From the NCBI GenBank assembly GCA_009602725.1, contig WELB01000157.1:119729-143092 (forward strand): 23,364 nt of DNA, in the 5' to 3' direction. Below the pieces are notes generated by a model. It was not told where the DNA came from. It worked only from the letters and a program-made list of their open reading frames with translations, and did no database searches. The position numbers and the translations under genes are program-made. The DNA comes from Spirogloea muscicola. Its lineage: Eukaryota; Streptophyta; Zygnematophyceae; Spirogloeales; Spirogloeaceae. Positions 17,891 to 23,364 of the stretch are shown one piece after another. How positions within the stretch are numbered: position 1 is the first letter of the stretch; each line of letters opens with the position of its first letter.

Positions 17891-18745
17891 GCTGCTTTGT
17901 CAATTACAGCCATCGCCCACATTGGAAGGGCACATCCTTTAATGAATCACATCTCCTGCATTCACTCCTCAATGGCGGCTCGCGTGCGAGCGGTGACCAG
18001 GCGTCAAGGGCAGCAGGGCGAGCAGCCCGGCTTCAATGACACCAGGTAGCGCTCAAGTGTGCCTCAGGTGAGTCTCTCCATCTTGCTCCACCACTTCACA
18101 AGATTTACTGCGCATGTGCTGGCAGTCCGCAACTTGGCTACCGCCTCTGGCCTTTCGTCATGGCAAGGTTTACAGCTGCTACTTACCCCGATGTTCCGCT
18201 CTTGACCAGAGCTTATTGAACAACCATTCGTAATAGTCACTAAGCATAGCTAAGTGAATTACATCTTCTGGCACCTTCAGATTCTGTCATGCCTTCTGGG
18301 CTGCTCTTCTACAGCCACTTAACAGGGCTTCTTCCCAATCATTAGCTGCAGATTTGCTCCAGCATCCTGCCACATCAGCCAGCACTGGTGCAGGCGTGTA
18401 CAGAATGCCCAAAGTGACAAGGCTCCACGACCCTGCAGCCAATGTCGTGAGTGCAAGGGCACATCCACACGAAATGCCAGTCCTCTGTCCACTAAGGTAT
18501 GTAGATGTCTTGTGTACACCTCAGTCTATGCCACGGTGCGAAGCTTTTGCTGCTGCACTTGCTAGCTTAAGCAGTAGTGCCGCTATTGTACACGGGGGCT
18601 ACATCACTGAGAAATATCGCAATGTAGTCAAACTTTCTAAAGTAACCTCTCACTAAGATTGATCAAGTAGGAGGCTTGCTCCTGCCCAAGCCAACTGCGC
18701 CGAGCGCTCGACTACACTTCCCAGCGCCTCAGAAAAAATCGAATG
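17891..18745. other. No gene recognised between the PsbP and CFIm25 genes
   Basis: The two genes are convergent, and this stretch would contain both 3' UTRs. Short ORFs (for example 18354-18656 +) have no recognisable motif. No TGTAA polyadenylation signal was found just after either stop codon on a quick read. Confidence 0.5.
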
Positions 18746-20802
<2,057 letters not shown>

Positions 20803-21060
20803 CTCGCTGCCGCCACTGCGAAGCCCCGCCGCCGAGCCGTAGGTCCCGGGAAGGCCTGCGCCTCGGCCGTCCGCGGCGCCTCCAATGGATCGAGCCGTCG
20901 TCGCGGGACGCGCGCCGCGCCCGGCCCGGCGCTCGCGCGGCACGGCGNCGGAGGCGGCGGCGGCGGCAACGGCGCGGCGGCGGCTAGCGTGGAGGAGTGG
21001 AGTGTGTACTAAGTGGCAAACTACAAAGCCAATTACTTTGACAGATGTCTATTAAACGGC
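20803..21060 (-). promoter_or_regulatory. GC-rich 5' flank of the CFIm25 gene, with an N at 20948
   Basis: CGG/GCC-rich sequence runs to about 20985, followed by ordinary sequence. It would contain the 5' UTR and promoter, or an N-terminal extension if translation starts at 20943. The N lies 5 bases upstream of that ATG, so the 5' end is unreliable. No TATA box was seen. Confidence 0.45.
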
Positions 21061-21069
21061 CGCTAACAG

Positions 21070-21540
21070 ACAACAGCGCTGCCTAATTGACTGGTGGCTG
21101 TCGGAGGCCAGCCCAGAAGAGAGGACAAGGTCTGGAGCTCGCTTTGCTGGCCCCTCGTTTTCTGTGGGCGAGCCATTTCCTCTTTGTAACACCAGCTCAG
21201 ACTTCACCAGCTCGACTTGACCAGCTTTCTGGTGCAAAGCATAAGCCTGAGGGAGCTGGGAAGGCCAGCTCAAACACAAGATCAGAAGCGGCTGCCGATA
21301 CTCGTTTAGCTCTTCCGAGAAAGAAAGAAATAGACGAGAATTGTAAGAAGAAGTGGCTCTCCCAATGGGGGCAAGGGCTGTGAAAGCCAGCCCGAAAAAA
21401 ATTGACGAAGGTTCGAAGGGGCCAAAACGACGGAGGGACCGAAAGCGCTATGTTAGAACGGGTGTAGGATGGACGGGTGTAAGAGGCCAGCCCAAAGTGT
21501 CTATTAACTTCCGAATGGGCCGGAGGACGCATGACTCCAC
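21070..21540. repeat. Cluster of stem-loop element ends and LINE fragments
   Basis: Bases 21087-21130 hold the GACTGGTGGCTGTCGGAGGC variant (compare 714-740). Bases 21222-21250 hold TTTCTGGTGCAAAGCATAAG, the antisense of the ALHQKAG-coding segment of LINE copy B (13313-13335). Bases 21351-21400 hold the CTCCCAATGGGGGCAAGGGC variant (compare 167-200). Bases 21474-21500 hold a GTGTAAGAGGCCAGCCC variant. No intact ORF is present. Confidence 0.65.
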
Positions 21541-21627
21541 GACTTCTGCCAATGGACGCTCAATTATCACTAGTCAAGAAATGCAGGCTAAGGCATTGGT
21601 CCGCTAGTGATTGCCTTGCATACATAC

Positions 21628-21797
21628 CTTGTCTTTGTGATCCCAAAGTATGCTTGCACAGCAGCAACGCACACCTCAAGCTTGACAGCTATGACAGCGT
21701 ATGCATCAATCCCATGCAACCCAATGCCTCCACTTGGTAGGTTGTTGGATTCATTCCTTGCCAACATGCACAAACTCATGAGCACATGTTGAAGCCC
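21628..21797 (-). CDS. Possible isolated exon, function unknown
   Basis: The minus-strand frame reads GLQHVLMSLCMLARNESNNL, then PSGGIGLHGIDAYAVIAVKL, then EVCVAAVQAYFGITK. It ends at a strong donor (ACAAG/GTATGT at 21628/21627) and follows a plausible AG acceptor at 21799-21798. Composition is protein-like and unlike the neighbouring repeats. The family is not recognised and partner exons were not found, so it could be part of a fragmentary gene or chance. Confidence 0.35.
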
Positions 21798-21799
21798 CT

Positions 21800-22280
21800 C
21801 ATTGCAACAGCAATTGTGAGCAACAAATCTCGGCCCTATTCTGCGAGCATTTGTCCCTTGCTTCTTATCCCTAGATTGTTGAATGGATTTGGAAAGAGCA
21901 CTCCACGAGAATGTCTTGCACCTCGTTTGTTTAAGAGCATCTATACAGCCCAATTGACTGTCATAGCGTAGAGACAACCAGTGTCTAAAGAATCATGTGT
22001 ACAGTGTGGTGCACCCATGTGTGTACACACGAATGTGGTGCACAAGATTTACATGACGTGCGGGTAGGCATAGAGCCACCTTTTCGGGCTGCCTGTCCTA
22101 ACATGGAAGATGGATGGGTTGTGCTGGCAAGCAATCTGTGCTACGGCTGCCGAGACTGCAAGTCGTGTCGTCATCTCATGACCTGAGGCCCCACAGTTCC
22201 ACGCCCACGCTTTTGCCTGGCACGTCATGACGTCCATTGATGAAATATTCAGCAGAAGTATGTGAAGTGAAAGGCGAAAG
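21800..22280. other. No feature recognised
   Basis: Ordinary-composition sequence with a short GT/CA-rich patch near 21995-22040 (TGTGTACAC-type words). No credible exon or repeat was identified. Confidence 0.4.
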
Positions 22281-22475
22281 GACGGTGCAAAGGTGCTGGA
22301 AGGCGCGGAATCGTGGGGGAGGTGAAAAGCAGGGGAGTGAGAAAGAGGTGAGCAGAGAGCAAGCAGAGGTCGAGAGAAATGGTAGAGACAGGGTGGGTGT
22401 AGGGAGAGAAAGGTGGTGTAAGAGGGGTCAGTGGGGATATGGGAGGAGGGGAGGGAGGGAGGGACGAAGAAGGGA
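22281..22475. repeat. Purine-rich (plus strand) tract
   Basis: About 195 bases are dominated by A and G on the plus strand, with GGGAGGA, GAGAGAAA and GAGGGAGGGAGGGA runs. It lies 3' of the right-edge gene and could be its UTR or intron. ORFs here are compositional (Ser/Pro-rich or Arg/Gly-rich). Confidence 0.6.
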
Positions 22476-22539
22476 AAGTCATGGCCAGATATGTATGACG
22501 ACAACAGTGTGACATGAGAAGATGCTGACTGTGCGAGGA

Positions 22540-23364
22540 GGAAATCCTCCATCGCCTGGTCGTCCAGCTCCTCCAGCCGGCTCGAGCCGTTGTGAACGAG
22601 TCCTACTGCCTCCTGGTTCGCATCCCGCCGCTCCTCCCTCCTGCGCCGTTTCTTCGGCCGGTGCTCTCGCCTGCACCACGAGCCACGTGCCGCGTCAGCT
22701 CTTGCCACCATTCAGGACGATAGCTGGGCTGCCATGAAAGCCAAGGGTCGTGCAGGCTTTGGTGCTGTGCCTGTGCGTCGGGGTCTCAATGTCGCCGCAC
22801 TCAGCTCCCGTGCTCCCGGGCCGCTTCCTGCCGGATTTGCTTGGATGCCTGCTGCTCCGTCCCTCCTCCTCCTCCTCCTCTTCCTCCTCCTCCTCCTCCT
22901 CCTTCTCCTCGCCCTTGCATTCATTTGCTGGCGCGGCGCTGCAAGCAGCAGTTCGCTTTCGCCGCCGATCATGGGCACTGTCCTTCTTGGAAGTCCTCAA
23001 GGAGCTCTTCGATGCCTTGCTGCAGCTTGCCAGCGGCTGCTCCTCAGTCTCCACCTCCATGCGGCGCTGCCGCCACATGCTCTCCTCCTGCACCATCCTG
23101 TTGACTGCGCCGCTGGCGCAGAGGTGAGAGCCATCACCAAGGGCCTGAGGTCCCAGTTAGGTGTATAGGGTTGAGGTCAAGATTAGGCCTTGACATAGCA
23201 TATAAGATGGTATACAGGAGCGGCTGCACCGTGGACGATGGCGGCTGGCCCACCTTGCTCGACGCTGCGGAGGGAGGCTCGCAGGAAGCGCGCGTTGGGC
23301 CGGCCGCGCATCCGGCGGTTGTCGAGGTCCTCGCCGGCCGGCCGCCCGGCGGCGGCGGCACGGG
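22540..23364 (-). CDS. Unrecognised Lys/Arg/Glu-rich protein, partial at the right edge
   Basis: The tentative exons, minus strand, are >23364-23254, 23104-22801 and 22670-about 22540. Exon a ends DLDNRRMRGRPNARFLRASL with RSVEQ at the donor CAAG/GTGGGC. Exon b joins in phase as VNRMVQEESMWRQRRMEVET, giving a long predicted helix, then basic stretches (SKKDSAHDRRRKR) and a 13-residue poly-Glu from a GAG run (about 22865-22905). Exon c, entered through a weak donor at 22800, reads REHRPKKRRRREERRD then SRLEELDDQAMEDFLLAQ. Basic and acidic low complexity suggests a nuclear protein, but no domain was recognised and no function is proposed. The N-terminus is outside the window and the 3' end is unresolved. 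Confidence 0.5.

Noticed and set aside
22750-23127. Plus-strand ORF with a signal-like start and poly-Ser
   Set aside because: It is the antisense of the Glu/Lys/Arg-rich minus-strand exons; the poly-Ser is the complement of the GAG run, and the minus frame splices in phase.

Overview
The window looks like nuclear DNA from a GC-rich member of the green lineage, most likely a green alga. Three protein-coding genes carry clear spliceosomal GT-AG introns. One encodes a plant-type CFIm25 (the polyadenylation factor NUDT21/CPSF5), and another a PsbP-domain protein of the thylakoid lumen, which implies a chloroplast. There are no rRNA or tRNA genes, CRISPR arrays or bacterial operons.

Layout. 1-2720 is a mosaic of dispersed repeats. 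2867-5511 (-) is a family 61 glycosyltransferase gene, modelled in five exons that stay in phase; it carries one in-frame TGA that only a 30-nt intron would remove. 5595-9491 is repeat-rich again and contains a second, heavily interrupted copy of the 1571-2720 segment. 9492-11340 (+) and 13262-14420 (-) are two decayed copies of a non-LTR retrotransposon reverse-transcriptase C-terminus (zinc-knuckle-like and endonuclease-like region). 11340-14990 holds more element ends, inverted repeats, a tandem module and a TATA-containing promoter-like stretch. About 15084-17213 (+) is a PsbP-domain gene with an apparent one-base deletion. 18746-20802 (-) is an apparently intact seven-exon CFIm25 gene. 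21075-21540 is repeats. 21628-21797 (-) is a possible lone exon. 22540-23364 (-) is the 3' part of an unrecognised Lys/Arg/Glu-rich gene that runs off the right edge.

The most interesting structure is in the repeats. About twenty copies share one 3' end: a perfect stem-loop (core GGGCTGGCTTTGCCAGCCC), then a GGGCGAGC box and a short CTT-rich tail. The copies vary in length upstream of this end (57, 64, 178, about 220 and more than 380 bp). The longest run into a decayed retrotransposon ORF C-terminus. Several are flanked by exact 7-10 bp direct repeats, and three can be compared with empty or near-empty sites elsewhere in the window. This fits a LINE-type retrotransposon whose machinery recognises a 3' stem-loop and which leaves 5'-truncated copies, some nested in one another.

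The genes show no functional link to each other. Four single N characters (5594, 9429, 14709, 20948) probably mark unsized assembly gaps, all in GC-rich, simple or repetitive sequence. Exon models were made by eye from splice-site consensus, reading phase and recalled family motifs; no alignment or database search was run.
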